Notes: a model not told the origin generated them from the sequence alone. Shown: positions 30,131-42,540, numbered from the stretch's first letter. The stretch: 64,000 bases of DNA from Isoetes taiwanensis (GCA_021234155.1 JAJEKV010000051.1:5584698-5648697); one strand, 5' to 3'. Program-made: numbers and translations.

Positions 30131-32820
30131 AATTAAAATTATAACTTCGGCAAGATTCCCTGAAAAGTATTCCAGTTCTGACTGTCAAGGTTGAAGCTAA
30201 AAACAGTAATGAATCAGAAGAAGAACTGGAATCTTTATTGATATATATGAAGTACAAGAGTATAGGAATATCTAGCATTATAACAGGGGGTTTTTTTTTT
30301 TCTGTTTTTGTACCGTTTTCTCTAAGGTTTTCATATGATTTGGTGGTCGTATTCATCCAGGTGTACTAAATAGTATTTCTAGAGTGCACCCTTTTGTTAG
30401 CCGTTGATTTTAGAAAAGGGGGCAAATCTTATGGTGGAGGCTTCTTTTCTGGTAGGTGTGAATATCCTCCCATTATTTTTAGGGTTTTTTTTAGGGTTGT
30501 GTGGATTAGGGCCATAATCGAGGTCTTAGTTGAATGCCGCAGGGATGGGACCTTTGAGGTTCGCGGTTGGATGCCGAAACTTCCGTGCCATGGAATGTTG
30601 TTTTTAGCATCCGGGTCGCATTGGTTGTATGGGTTGTGGTTTTACCAGAAGAATAGACTGGTATTTGTGTTGGGTCAATTAGTCCCAAGCAAGATATCGG
30701 AAGACGAAGGGCAAGAAAACGAGTTATAGGACTAGACGTAATGGAGCGTAATCGCAGAAAAAAAAGAAGAGCCATTATTACTCAGGCAGGACTGTGTAAC
30801 CCACGCCTTGATCAACGAGAAGGAGTAGATAACGCCTGCCCCTGCTATTGTAAAAATTTCGCCATCAAAATGGTTCTCGCCTTTAACACATTGGTTCGAG
30901 GGTTTGCTATTCAGAGGAGCTTGGCGCCGTATGTGGGCACCGGAATGAGTTTGAAGAAATTTCGCGGTTATTTTTAGGATTCCGGGCGAAGGGGCCGTGA
31001 CCTGGAGTGAAGATTGTGTAGCGCCTGAAGGCTACCGGAATGAAGTAGGGGCCTAACTGCGAAAACTCTTCAATGGCAAAGAATCATGGGCAAATGCAGC
31101 AAATGCAAGAAAATGCAAGAATCATGTGGCAAGAATCAAAAAGTTGTATGCGTTAAAATGCAGGTGTCACGGTAGCGGCCTCTTCTCGTTGCCGCCGCCA
31201 CGCCTTTGAATGGAACCGCCATAGCTGGCTCGAATGTCAAGCTTCCTACCCGTAAACTTCAAAACCATCGACCAAGGATAACACGCAAGGATGTTATAAA
31301 GAATTGTCACAACACCCTAGGATGTTACAAAAACAGAGGAAATAGAGTAGAAATTTCGGGCCAGTGGAATGTTACTAAGTGGTAATAGCACTGGAATCAA
31401 CGGCTGAGATTCAATCTCAGCCTGTAAACCTGAGAACCAATGTGTTAAGGAGCCTGAAACGTTCGTAATGGGTTGATTGTTGAGAAGTTTATACAGCACG
31501 ATGCTTGGTGTGAATATTTTGGATGTTATATTTTGCTCTGCATGCTATTTAGCGGTCCGCTTTTGATTCCGTAGGTGTGGAGTACATCAGATAATTGCAT
31601 GGGACACGCCAGGGTTGCAAGGTCAATTTAATCTATTAGCCCTGTTTCCTTCTCGATTCCCCTATATCCCTGCTTTTCTGTATTTCTTTCTCCTCTGGGA
31701 TTCGTTTATAACGAGAAGATTGATTTTTTGTCTTTGGAATCAAATCTTGCCGTATGGCTTTCATTTTCCTTTTCCCTACCGCCCAAATCCCTCTTTACTA
31801 GTTAACACTTTGGGTTGTTTGCTGGATTTTTGATCCCGAAATGCCTTCAAATTATCTATCCGCCTATTTTCTTCAATATCAAACCACGGTGGTCTTCGAG
31901 CATTCTTTGCTGGCCATGGCGATGTTACCAAATCCTACCGATCCTTTGAAGTTCGAGTTCTTGGCGATGCTATGCCCCATATCGGTTTTCCAAGCAAAAA
32001 TAGGCCTCGACCAAAGAACTCAATAATCACGTAGACTTTCAGATTTCCAGATCTCTCTTTCTTGCAAGCTATTTTTTGGAACAATCACTCTTTTCCTTGG
32101 AAATCCCTTGCTGAATCGCCTCTTTTGTCGAACCGTCCCATTGCCTTTGTTACATTTATAACTTGCCCCTTTGTTGACATTTGTGAACACATCTTTCCCC
32201 TTTAGTTTCTTTTTTATTCTTCAATGGATTTTATTCTCCAACTCGGCTTGCACCTTTATGTATGTATTCCTTAAAGTTTCGTCTTCAACCTTCATTCTTT
32301 ATGCCCGCCTTCCTTACCATTGATATTTATTTTAAAGCCCGCCGATAAGTCTGACAATCTTCTCTTTTCTTCCATGGGTATTTCCACTTCCATCTAGAGA
32401 AAATGTGTCTGGCCTTTTTAAAAAGAGGCAGCCTCTGTATAAAATGATCATGTTTTTTGTGCACATGTTATCATATGCACTAGCATATGCATGACAATGT
32501 GCAGTTTACAATAGAAGGGGGTATTTTAAACTATTTTGACAGTTGATTCTCTTGAACTAGTGGTACTGCTTTATATTGGGCGCCATGGCCCCCTTTAGTA
32601 AACCTTATGATGTTTTACATTGTTTTGCCCATTTTATAACAAAGTGTGTTTGGCGATATTTTGGCGCTCTTGGTATGCAATGGAAATAATTTGTTTGTCT
32701 TGATGTTATTGTGCCTTTTGGTAATTAATGTTTAGACCCATAAAGTTTACGTATGTTTGCTTTAGGTAGGGCCCGAAGGGCCCAAATTTGAGTTTTGGGC
32801 CTGGGTAAAACCAGGGCAGA
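30131..32820. other. Region without recognised gene (probable LTR remnants)
   Basis: Nearly 2.7 kb with only short frames that match nothing I know. The first 200 bases probably belong to the LTR of the minus-strand gypsy element. Small GCAAATGCA-type repeats occur near 31,090-31,125. Confidence 0.35.
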
Positions 32821-32916
32821 CCACGTCTCAAATTCTAACTAGGTTTAGTTTTTGGAGTATTGTATTTGCTAGATGAGATCCTAGCAAGTATTTTGTAAAT
32901 TTTTTTTTTAATATAA

Positions 32917-33364
32917 CAATCAACACACAACTACCATTAACATTATTAACATAAACCATTGCATTTAACACATTTAAATTAAAATCCCCCTTAAACCCCC
33001 TTTGGTTTGGGTGCATATTCACACGGGGGGTTACGTAGGGCAGCGAGAGCCTCAAAAATATATTTACAATACATGTACAAAATTAACACCATTAAGTACC
33101 TTCTCTCAAACCTTATAGTATTTTGCAAACCTTAATATACAGTATACAAAAACTTGTACATGCATACCCTACAAAGGAGGATCGCTATGTACGGTCCAGA
33201 TCTTGGAATAAAGGGCAAATATGCCCATCCGAGCAAGGTCGTTGCCAGTAACCCCGTGTAAATATGCACCCAAACCAAAGGGGGTTTAAGGGGGACTTTA
33301 ATTTAAATGTGTTAAATGCAATGGTTTATGTTAATAATGTTAATGGTAGTTGTGTGTTGATTGT
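32917..33364. repeat. Inverted repeat, about 118-bp arms, 212-bp spacer
   Basis: The left arm (32,917-33,035) and the inverse of the right arm (33,248-33,364) match almost base for base, from CAATCAACACACAACTACCA to GGGTGCATATTCACACGGGG. Only a few changes are visible (for example AAATCCC against AAGTCCC). The pair could form a long hairpin. No target duplication was found around it. Confidence 0.9.
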
Positions 33365-33396
33365 GCGTTGAACCGGATATATAGTACCCCTAGCCT

Positions 33397-33495
33397 TGTG
33401 CATGCTCACCATCTAGCGTCAATGCATATTCGCCATTTGGCTAGTGCGTGCTCACTACCTATCGTCAATGCATGTTTTTCATTTGCTTAGTGTGT
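33397..33495 (+). repeat. Short tandem repeat, about 47-bp period
   Basis: GTGCATGCTCACCATCTAGC and GTGCGTGCTCACTACCTATC start two imperfect copies that both continue CGTCAATGCAT. Degenerate. Confidence 0.55.
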
Positions 33496-33724
33496 ATGTT
33501 TTGCCGCTTAGCGATCATTTGCTATATATTAATTTATTACATATAGAATGGTAGCATGGTTATTAAAGTTTGGCATGTGCATCAAGGTGATTATGGGTTG
33601 GAGTCATTGAAGTGACATATAACGTTTTAAACACACATTGAAGTGACATACAACATTTTAAACAATTATAGTATTTTGTATATTTAAATATTTACGTGTA
33701 TTCATACTTCTATATGGAGTAGAT

Positions 33725-34795
33725 CAGACTTGTTAAGGTCTTGGTAGAGATCCCACTTCTATGTGGGGTAATGGTGTGGGACTGGTATCTAGTAATATTA
33801 CTTGCCATCTGGAATGACCTAGAACGTGTACAAAAGGCTTTTTTCGCTCAGGCATTTGGAATAAAGTCCACCCGCATCAGATATCTTTGCAGGAAATCAA
33901 TTCCTTGCCTTTACATTGCACAAGAACGTCACCTCATATACTTTGATGATCAGTATGGACAACACACGCCTTCCAAACCTTGCCTATACCGTGGCCATGG
34001 GATAGTATCACCTCAAAGCCTGCTGGAAGGAAAAGTGAGCTAATTGGCTCTCCAGGTGGAGTGTGCAGGAGCACATTTTCGTACAAATGGATGCTTCCTC
34101 AACAAGCTTTGGAATGCTGGGGCTTTGAAACAGGTAAAAATTGCACACAATAATAGCCAGATTAATCACATGCTTCAGTGTGGTCCATAACAGTATATGT
34201 GGCACATTTACTTTTGAGAAAGCACAGACTCATTGCATTCATCTGTGCTGTGCTCATCCCCACCTCCAAATTGAGACAAATAGATGGATTCGGGAAGTGC
34301 AAGAGAACATGCTCTGTCAGTAATGTCAATTGGGGGTTATTGACCGCGAGTGCCGCGCTCTTCAAAATTGCCTGACAGTTGGACACATCAGGGTGCACTA
34401 TACGGAGTTGGTATCGCCTGACCAGCTACTCCATGTGATGGTGAATATGACCTCAATGTAAGTACTAGAATCATAGCTCTATGAGGTGATGGATATGCAC
34501 ATTCAGTTGTATTTTCGGATACTCCATTGACATTTTATAAATATACAGTTCCTCAGTATGCTTATTAGTGGCATCTAGACCTAGTTTGGGATGTTATCTC
34601 CGTTCTTACCACAGATGCCGATAGGTAAATTAACCGTGGCAAATCTATGTGTGATCTCTAAGTTGATCCTGGTTGGAATTGGAATCCAGAGAGTTTGTAG
34701 ACTCTAAATAGTAATATGTCTGCTATGCTTTTTGTTTGGGCCCTATAGGCCTATTGGTCTTCATGGACGATAAAAACCCATTCATTTTACTTCAT
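33725..34795 (+). pseudogene. Second copy of the LINE tail seen at 15.1-16.1 kb, more decayed
   Basis: Matches the LINE at 15,113: WNDLERVQKAFFAQAFGIKS (33,810-33,870), then ERHLIYF, HLQIETNRWIREVQE and a degraded zinc motif near 34,318. It ends GGGCCCTATAGGCCTATTGG and GACGATAAA near 34,740-34,775, the same 3' UTR as the first copy, followed by a degenerate TTCAT-rich tail. Many stops and shifts. It is an older insertion of the same family. Confidence 0.75.
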
Positions 34796-34999
34796 ATCAT
34801 ATCCCTTTGATTATAATTTAAATGATATTCAAACTTTTATTCATTTGGTAGCACGATATTTTTTGTTTTGTAATTGTGAATGAACATCACCTTTTATGTG
34901 AATGGCGATCTTTTATGTGAGGAGGGCTTTGATTGGCACAAGATAAAGATGTCATGCATGAGGAGATAGATTTAAATTGAACAGCCCCTTCCTTGATTA

Positions 35000-35345
35000 T
35001 TCTTACAAGATCAAAACTAAACATTTAGCTATAAGAACTCGACGAAACATCATTGGCAACCTCAGCCGGTGTAGCCAGGGCATGATGCTAAAGGAAGTGG
35101 CATCTGTAGTGGATGTAGACGGACTGGAATCCTGTCTACCCCTTTTAGCACGAGAGCTGTATACAATTGTTGATCTTCGATTGGCATCCATGTCCTTAGA
35201 ACCTGGATCACCTAACTGCAACAGGGAGGGGGGGAGATTAGTAACTTAAATCAAAGGAAGATAAGATCACAAAAAAATTGAAAGGGCCAAAGGAAGAGTG
35301 CTTACCTTGGCCGATCGAGATTCTAAAGAAGAACAACCATGAGTG
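35000..35345 (-). pseudogene. Two-exon fragment of an unidentified plant gene
   Basis: On the minus strand an exon ending ESRSAK at 35,306 meets a GTAAG donor. A 90-base intron (35,305-35,216) ends in a pyrimidine tract and TTGCAG. The next exon reads LGDPGSKDMDANRRSTI, YSSRAKRGRQDSSPS and on to about 35,000. The phase is kept across the splice. The protein is basic and Ser-rich, and the family is not recognised. It could be a captured fragment or part of a larger gene whose other exons I cannot see. Confidence 0.4.
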
Positions 35346-35754
35346 ATGTTTGGTCAGCAAGCATTCCTTTTAAGCAAGGACTACAATGATAACTCTGGCC
35401 CCAATTGTGTCAGCCCAGATAATTTTGTCGTTAAAGTCCAAAATTCTTGGTTGCCATTGCGGGAAAGGGTGTTTCAACCAATTTGACAGATCAATCCTCA
35501 AGAGCTGCCCTTGAAGTGTATGACGTGGACTGTTAATCTAGCGATTACTTGTGATTTGCCTGCAATAGCCGTTGAAAAGACACATCGTGGATGGTTGAGG
35601 CTGTGGCATGAGGCTGCTGCCACACGACTTCAAAAATGGCATAAGGTGATTTTTCATTGTAGTTGCGTGATAGCTACAATTGCTATGCAGTTAGGAGCAT
35701 GGATTATGCGTGATATCTTGTGCCTGGTATGCAATCAAAGGATCCTAGCGCCAG

Positions 35755-36065
35755 AACCCCCCCAATTTGCCCATGCAAAAGTTTCTACATGTCACATTTT
35801 GGACTCAAAAGTTGGACAGTGGACCTCGGCCTCAACTGCCATGCAAACAGCTAGGATTAACGTAAAGGGGGATCCCAGACCCTCCAAATTTGACTATGAA
35901 AAAGTTCCCTCATGTCACATTTTGGACCTGAAAGTTAGACATTGGACCTAGCCTCGACTGCCAACATGGCTAGGGTCAATGCGAAGGGGGACCTCGGACC
36001 CCTTTAGTTTGACCATCTAAAACTTCTTTCATCTCAGATTCTGGACTCGAAAGTTGGACTATCAC
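35755..36065 (+). repeat. Three imperfect copies of a 120-bp tandem repeat
   Basis: TGTCACATTTTGGACTCAAA near 35,790, TGTCACATTTTGGACCTGAA near 35,913 and a weaker TCTCAGATTCTGGACTCGAA near 36,033, each followed by AGTT(G/A)GAC. The steps are 123 and about 120 bp. Confidence 0.8.
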
Positions 36066-36311
36066 TCACGAATGACATTATGTATCCAATTCTGTAAGCG
36101 GTTAGGGTTGCTGATTACTTGTCCTTGATTTATTGGAATTTTACTTTTAAAAGCGCCTAAAACACGGGACCATATCCTAATGCATAAATTCACGAGAATT
36201 GAAGTCATCCATAAAACAAGTTGTTTAGAAGCCAACTTCTTTTTTATTGCAATTCTTTGTATTGTTAATTTGTAGCCCTTAGATTATGGAAGATTCTAAC
36301 GAATCTTCCTC

Positions 36312-36345
36312 ATTCTGGGAAAGGACTCGCGAGAGACACAAAACC
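36312..36345 (-). repeat. Split direct repeat B2 (left end of the element)
   Basis: Plus-strand ATTCTGGGAAAGGACT then, after a variable stretch, ACACAAAACCG; compare B1 at 37,228-37,262. The middle differs (CGCGAGAG against ACATGA). Confidence 0.65.
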
Positions 36346-37103
36346 GGCATAGATAGATAGGCTTGTCATTCATCACAAAGAAAAGAAAGATACAATGTTT
36401 GGAAGAGAGGGGTAGGGGAATCCATAGAACAATATCGGACTACCCCATAAGAAAATATGCCAAGGCAATATAGAAGGGCAATGGCGACAACTTCTCATCC
36501 GATAAAAAACCCAGCCCTTCGGGTTTTGAGGAAAACCTAATGAGAAATGGTCGCCACCAACTTTGGAATGTGTTGCCCGGGAGAACGAGAGAAAATCCGA
36601 CGAGCGCAGCGAACATAGAAACACGACCCGGACAATGGTGAAAAACCCGGTAGCGAAGAGGAGGACGAGACAATCGATAGGTCCCGAGGAACGGTGGAAT
36701 ATAATAAACACGCAAAACCGGAGAACTCCCAAAACACACCGTAACAGTTAGAACCACAAAAAAAGCAATGTCCATAAAAAACCCGGATCAACAAAAGGAC
36801 CGAAGAGACGAGAAATAAAAATAGGTAGAAAAAGAACATAACAGGAAAAAATAGCATCACCCCTAGGGTGGAAAAAGCAGCACCCAGCGGGTGGAAATCA
36901 CTATATCAAAATATGCCTTACCCTCAAGGTGGAAAAAAATAGCATCACCCACAGGTGGAGAATAACATAGTAGGATGCGAAGGAAACAACGACATGGAAA
37001 AGCCACCTCGACAAGTGAAGAACACAAAATTGCATGAACAAAGAAAAATATATATATAAATGAAAAAGAGGCATACGCCCACGCAGCAGGGGGGGAAGGG
37101 AGG

Positions 37104-37262
37104 GAAGCTACGAGAACGAAGAATGCTGCTGTGAGAAGACGCCGATAACCAGGCGGAAAATGACAATGGCCTAATATAGGCACTCGTCCTTTCCCAGAAT
37201 GGCGATCCGATGGCTCGGATCGATGGGATTCTGGGAAAGGACTACATGAACACAAAACCGTG
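37104..37262 (-). repeat. Joined B1-A2 repeat with nested palindrome
   Basis: A2 spans 37,104-37,230 and B1 37,228-37,262, sharing ATT. Around the join lie outer arms GTCCTTTCCCAGAAT and ATTCTGGGAAAGGAC and inner arms CGATCCGA and TCGGATCG. The paired inverted arms look like a recombinase binding and crossover site, which is inference. Confidence 0.75.
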
Positions 37263-37289
37263 ACTACCAAAGGACTTCCTCCACTATAA

Positions 37290-38240
37290 GCCCAGCCGCC
37301 GCGACACCTCCAAGTGTTGAGTCGGATCATGGCACATAACGAGTGAGAAGAAGAAGAGCGCCCACCATGAGCACGCTGCACTGCCGGTGGAACTCCCCGA
37401 GCCGCACGCAGAAGCTCCTCCCCGGGACGCAGAAATGAATGAGTGCGCACCATATTGGGATGGATTCAAGCCTATAGCCGTAAGACACTCCCCGCCACCA
37501 CCCCGAAAGTGCGATAAGATAAAAGGACGAAAGAAGAAGGCGAGGAACGAAAAGAGGGGTCACGGGAGGGAGGATCGAGGGAGAGGATAAGAACCGCGTA
37601 AATCGCCAAGGATAGTGACGGCAGGCAAACGAGGGCAAGCGAAGCAAAAGAAATGGTATACCACGAAAAGTTGGTCGCGCTTTTGAGTGACGTAATAAGA
37701 ACATCAACATGTGATAAGAAAAGAAAGATCACGCCAATTGAGAGCAAGGGTTCCGGAAAGATGCGAAAAAGCGGCAAAGGATAGGATCTAACGCATAATA
37801 CGGAAGAGGGAAAAGAAGCGGGCGGATGTGCGGCGAAGAACAATCGAAATAACATCTTTGAGGCAAAAGAGGAAGAAAGATAATGAGGGGCGAAGCTCGA
37901 GAAAGTAGACCGACGCCACCAAAGAGGGTAAAGGTAAAGTGGCGGAGAGGGAAGGTTGAAGATTTGATGAAAAGGATATGGCCGAGGTCGAAGAAATGGA
38001 GGAAGGAGACATATGAGGATGATAAAGCGAGTAAAAAAAAGGCCGCGAAGCGACAAAAAAAGGCGGCCGGGAGAAAAGGAAATGGCAGATAGGAACGGCA
38101 CCAAATAACAAAACGGGCGAACATCGCGGGCGTAAGCCGAAAAGAGTAGACCAGGTAACGGAGGAAAAGACTAAAGGTAAAGTCTAAAAAACAAGGGAAC
38201 CTCCCGGGGTGAGTAAGCGAGAGGCGGTACGCCACAACAA
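37290..38240 (-). pseudogene. Tyrosine recombinase of the DIRS-like element (broken)
   Basis: Pieces in three frames fit a DIRS-type recombinase. An N-terminal core-binding part has a TWSTLFG / ARFVIWCRSY mixture near 38,150-38,090. LRHSKARPTFRGIPF at about 37,700-37,655 is the typical SK-R-P-G segment of the catalytic domain. The C-terminus reads GLNPSQYGAHSF (37,470-37,435), then, shifted, RGVPPAVQRAHGG with SSSS, and finally DPTQHLE. The His of the catalytic box is kept. The second Arg and the Tyr are lost or shifted. Known role: integration of the circular DNA copy. Not functional here. Confidence 0.65.
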
Positions 38241-38500
38241 CATAAAACCACGTTAACTTTATTCAAATTGACAACGAAAAACATAAAGAGCTACATGATC
38301 GCCGACATCCCAAAAAAGTTCTTAGATAGATGGGGGCAATAAAGCTAATGAAAACGCATCAAAAAACAAAATTCTTTAATAAAGGATGCCCATGTCGATC
38401 CTGGCCGAGAGTAAAGGCCACCGAGGTGCGGGCGGCCAATGAAGAACCACCCGGTGTGATCTGAGCGACGCGGTACATGGTGTGGTAAAAAAGCGAGGAA

Positions 38501-40230
38501 CTAAAAAAGAGGCGGAGGAAAACAAAAATTATTAAAGAGGCGCCAATCATATGTAAAAGCATCAGGTGGAATACGATGCGGATATGGGAAGCGAGTATTA
38601 TAAACAGGAAGCTTGTGATTAAGGGGAGAGGCAAAACGATCAACATGATGCGGGCCCCATAAAGAATCAATATAGTGAAAACACCACGGGGCAAGGGCAA
38701 ACTCAGCAGATTGAGGAAGACGGGAAAGATAATCAGCCCACTCATTTTGGGAACGTGGAATCCACAGTGGCTCCAAAGAGATAGAAAAATGAAAACAAAT
38801 TAGGAATATTTCTAAGGTAAGAAAATGAATATCTGGCGAAGAAGAACCCCCTTTTTGCAGAATGGTAGCAACGTTCAAGTTATCCCCCCGAACAGTGACC
38901 AGGCGAGCATGGAGAGAAGGCAAGGCGGAGCGTAAAACCTGATAGAAAGCAAAGAGTTCACGCCAAGTGGAAGAATGAGATAGCTCCGACTCGGAAAAAA
39001 GGCCAACAAAATCCATGCGGGGCTGCCCTGGTAGCAAGAGCCACCCCCCCAACCAAATGAACTGGCATCGAAACCAAGGACGGCAGAAAGACGACGGGAG
39101 GAAGAAATAGGGCGAAAACTCAAAGAAGAGGCGATGGATTGCCATAAAACAATTTCCATGCGAGCTAAAGAAGACAAAGAAATAGGGGCATCCCAGTGCC
39201 AAGGTTGAATAAGGCGATAAGAACAAAAAGTTAAAACAGAGACAAGGGAGCCGAAAACAATGCGAAGAGACTGGAGAAAGCCCAGGAATTTGGCAAGGTG
39301 CCGTAAGAAGATAGGCGAAAAAACTTGGCCAATTTCTTGGAAGACAGGCAAATAACCATGGCAGAGGCATCAAGGAGAAAACCGAGAAAAAGAGCACGAT
39401 GGAGACAAACGCGGCGACACTTTTGGCAAAGCGATGAGAAAATCTACAGATTGCAAAATGAAATGATGCGATGTTGAAGAGAAATAGGATCCCCGCCGAG
39501 TACAAAAAAAAAATCATCCATGTAAGGAGTGCAATCCATCACCAAACTTCTCCATGGCGGACTAAAGGCACACATCAATTTGGTAAAGACAAAGGGCAGA
39601 GGCCAGCCAAAAGGAAGCATAGTGAAAACAAAAAAAGTGGGAATCAAAACCGAAAACCCAAAAAAGGTATGATGAGGAGGCCACTGGGAACATGGTGGTA
39701 AACCGTGATTGTGTCCAAAGTAAAAAGAAAATCCCGGGGTTGAAGAACGGCCAAAGCATCTGAAAAGCCGACCAGAATCGAAAAAGAAGGAACGTATAAA
39801 AAGGAATTGAGATAGCGCAAGTCGAGAATCAGGCGAAACTTATGGTCACCCTTGGGTACAACGCCCAGGGGTGAGCAGAAAAAAGGACAAGAGGAGACTT
39901 GCATAATAGCACCCGAACGTAAAAGATCTTGAATAGCAGAACGGGCGAAAGGAATATGGGAAGACAAGGAAGAAAGATTTGGGCGAAAATATGGTCGAGA
40001 AGGGGGTCCCTGGGCCCAAGAAAGAGCATAACCAAATCGGATCCAAGATAACACAAGAGGGTGAGCAGAAATAGAATGCCAAAAAGGTAAAGAAGCAAAG
40101 AGACGCCCACACACAGGCAAAGTCGCATAGTAAGAGTCAAGAGCCACAGGATCAAAGGGAAGATGGGGCAAAGCAGAGGTAAAAAGTTGGCAATCTGCAA
40201 AACAAATGACTCGTCAGAAAACAAGATGTT
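38501..40230 (-). pseudogene. Reverse transcriptase and RNase H of the DIRS-like element (frameshifted)
   Basis: The RT starts near 40,171. SSHIPFARSAIQDLLRSGAI, SPLGVVPK and KFRLILDLRYLNS lie in the first frame (to 39,644). After a shift come FTMLPFGWP and the catalytic PYMDDFFFVLGG (YMDD at 39,524-39,513). RNase H follows with DASSFGWGG in one frame and STWRELFAFYQVLRS, VRGDNLNVATILQKG and WIPRSQNEWADYLSRLP in the next, so the acidic residues D, E, D, D are all visible. Downstream HVDRFASPLNHKLPVYNTRF, DAFTYDW and NNFCFPPP form the C-terminal block peculiar to DIRS-group RNase H proteins. At least two frameshifts. Confidence 0.85.
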
Positions 40231-40284
40231 TTATTAATGATCAAAAGGAAAATACAACACGTATTGCAAAACAACAAAGACGGC

Positions 40285-41372
40285 TCAAGAAGACCAAGGT
40301 CGAGGCAACATAGGAGGAGGAAGGGCCGAATGTTGTGGTGGCGGCGGAACAGCCATCAAAGGAGCAAGATTGAGAGGTACAACCTGAGAAAAATAAGGGG
40401 AGGAAGAAGGAGGAACAAAGATATGGGAAGAACCGGGCGACAAAAACAATTGTTCCGCAGCAGGGTGGCAAAAACCGACCACAAAAAAGTACAAATCCTG
40501 AGGGTAGAGGAATTGGCGTAAGAAGCGCCAGGAAGAAGAAAAAGAAGCCGAGGAAGGGTATGGCGAAGGTCGAGTATAAGATAGACGCTTCTCCTGGGCG
40601 AATTTCTTAGCCTGATGCAGGCGTTTGGACTCTTCCGAAGAAAAGTTCAAACTAGGGGACTCGCTAAAGTGCAAAGCAACGTCATAGCCATGTTGATCCG
40701 CAATAAGAACAAATTTCATCTCCTCGATCCGCCAGACGCTTACCTTCCCTCCACCATCTGGCAAGAGACATCATCCTAATGGCAACCCCTAACATAGCAA
40801 GCCGTCCGTGATCCACCGGAATCGAAAGTGTCCATAGCGTATGAAACGAACTGAATAATGCCGCATGGAGTCGCTGGGTCAAAAGAAGGAGAAGGGCTTA
40901 CGGCCCGCCTCGAATGTTCCCGGGCTGAGATGCTCCAAATTTCGAGTCCCGACCGACAACCGGGCTGGTCATCGGGTCCGAGTGCTCGAGGTGTAGCCCG
41001 CCACGATGAAGCTCATGAAGTAGCCGAAAGGAACTCCTGAGAAACAAAGTGCAAAGCAGAAATCCGAGGGGCTGGGCGAAGATGCGGGTGGAAGGGAAGA
41101 AAAAAGAGGAGCCATCCGAGTAGAAGAAGCAGAAAGGCAAAACCAAAGGAGAAGAAAAAAGGATTAGCAAAGGCCGAGGGGGACTGAAAAGGAAAAATAG
41201 AGGAGATGACATCTCCATTGGTTGTGGAGGAAAAGGAACTGTGGTCCTGAAGATCGTGTTCAGCGAAGGAAGCTTCACGCTGATCGCCGAGTACCGCCAG
41301 AACGAAGCGAAAAATGGGGGAGAAAGCGACGCTAAAGAGGAGCCTGTGGTACTTGCCATAGACGGCAACCAA
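40285..41372 (-). pseudogene. Gag-like ORF of the DIRS-like element
   Basis: The best part is the 159-codon frame ending at 40,285: KFVLIADQHGYDVALHF and SEESKRLHQAKKFAQEKR, a charged helical stretch, then a Pro/Ser-rich tail. Upstream frames (40,682-40,882 and 40,898-41,410) continue it with shifts. The position just before RT is where DIRS-group gag lies. No direct family match; assignment rests on position and composition. Confidence 0.45.
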
Positions 41373-41613
41373 TGACCGAAAAAGAAAAAATCATGAGAAC
41401 ACAAGCACAACTTTAAAAGAAAAACACGCTATGTCAGCTTCAAGAGGAAACGGCGTAGGGATAAAGAAAATCAACAAAAAATCACCAACAACGTAATGAA
41501 AACAAAAGACGTGAAAAGCACCATCACGATAAACAATAAGAAAGCACTGAAATAATACGACAAAAAGAAGAAGCAACCCATGGAAATGTAAAAATACATA
41601 GTCGTAAAGCAAA

Positions 41614-41691
41614 ACATAAGTTGTCAAGAACAAAGTGCAATGGTGCAAGTGAACATAAGTTGTCAAGAACAAAGTGCAATTGTGCATGAAA
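41614..41691. repeat. 39-bp tandem duplication
   Basis: ACATAAGTTGTCAAGAACAA starts at 41,614 and 41,653, with near-identical copies. Confidence 0.85.
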
Positions 41692-41756
41692 CGGCCAATA
41701 ACGCACAAACCGAAATAGATATCAAAATCACAACATAATATTAAGAATAACACAAA

Positions 41757-42540
41757 CGAGGAGAGGTAAAAGAATCATAACATAAAATGACACAGTAGCC
41801 CAAATATCGCCACAACCATAGAATAGAGCGAAGCATCGAAAAAACCATTTAAAACACAATAGCAAGAAAAAATCCAAACCCACCATGGGCAAATAATTAG
41901 AAAAGCGAATAAAAGAAAGAAGAAAAAAACACATCCATAATAACGTGCAAAAAATGGATAAACATGAAAGGACAAAAGGCAACTCATGAGATAATGCTAA
42001 TAAAACATAAACCATGATAGACGTAAAAATCACAACATGACATAAACCACAACGAAAAGGTAAAAGAATCCTAGAGATGAAAAAACACAGCAACCCGAAT
42101 AGCGCAACAACCACAGAATAGAGCAGAGCAAAAAAATAATCCAAACCCATCATGAGAAAATAGCAAAAAATAAGACAAACCCATCAAGGGAAATAACGAT
42201 AAAAGCGTGACTATAGCAAGAAACCCCCCTAACGCGCGAAAAACGTAAAGAGAACATAAGAAAGAGAGGGACGAGCAACAAGCCAAAAACAAGAATCCCA
42301 ACGATGAATAACCAAGAATATGACAAATAACTGCATAATAAAAGAAAGACGAACCCATACGAATGTGCAAAAAATGGATAGGCACGAAAAAACGAAAAGC
42401 AACTCCTCAGGTAATGCCAAGAAACCATAATAAACCATAATGCATGATAGACGTGGGAATCACAACATGATAAAACAACAAGACCAAACAAAGAGGTAAA
42501 AGAATCGTAGGGATGAAATAATACAACAACCTCAATAGCG
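41757..42540. repeat. Imperfect internal repeats of the DIRS-like element
   Basis: GAGGTAAAAGAATC and the following 60-80 bases occur near 41,760, 42,058 and 42,493. The stretch GTGCAAAAAATGGATA...GATAGACGT occurs near 41,945 and 42,363. Units of about 300-435 bp. No coding potential is evident. Confidence 0.65.

Noticed and set aside
36373-38235. Long hydrophobic minus-strand frames near the left end of the DIRS-like element
   Set aside because: Biased Phe/Leu/Ser composition in all three frames reflects pyrimidine richness; only the recombinase motifs among them are credible.
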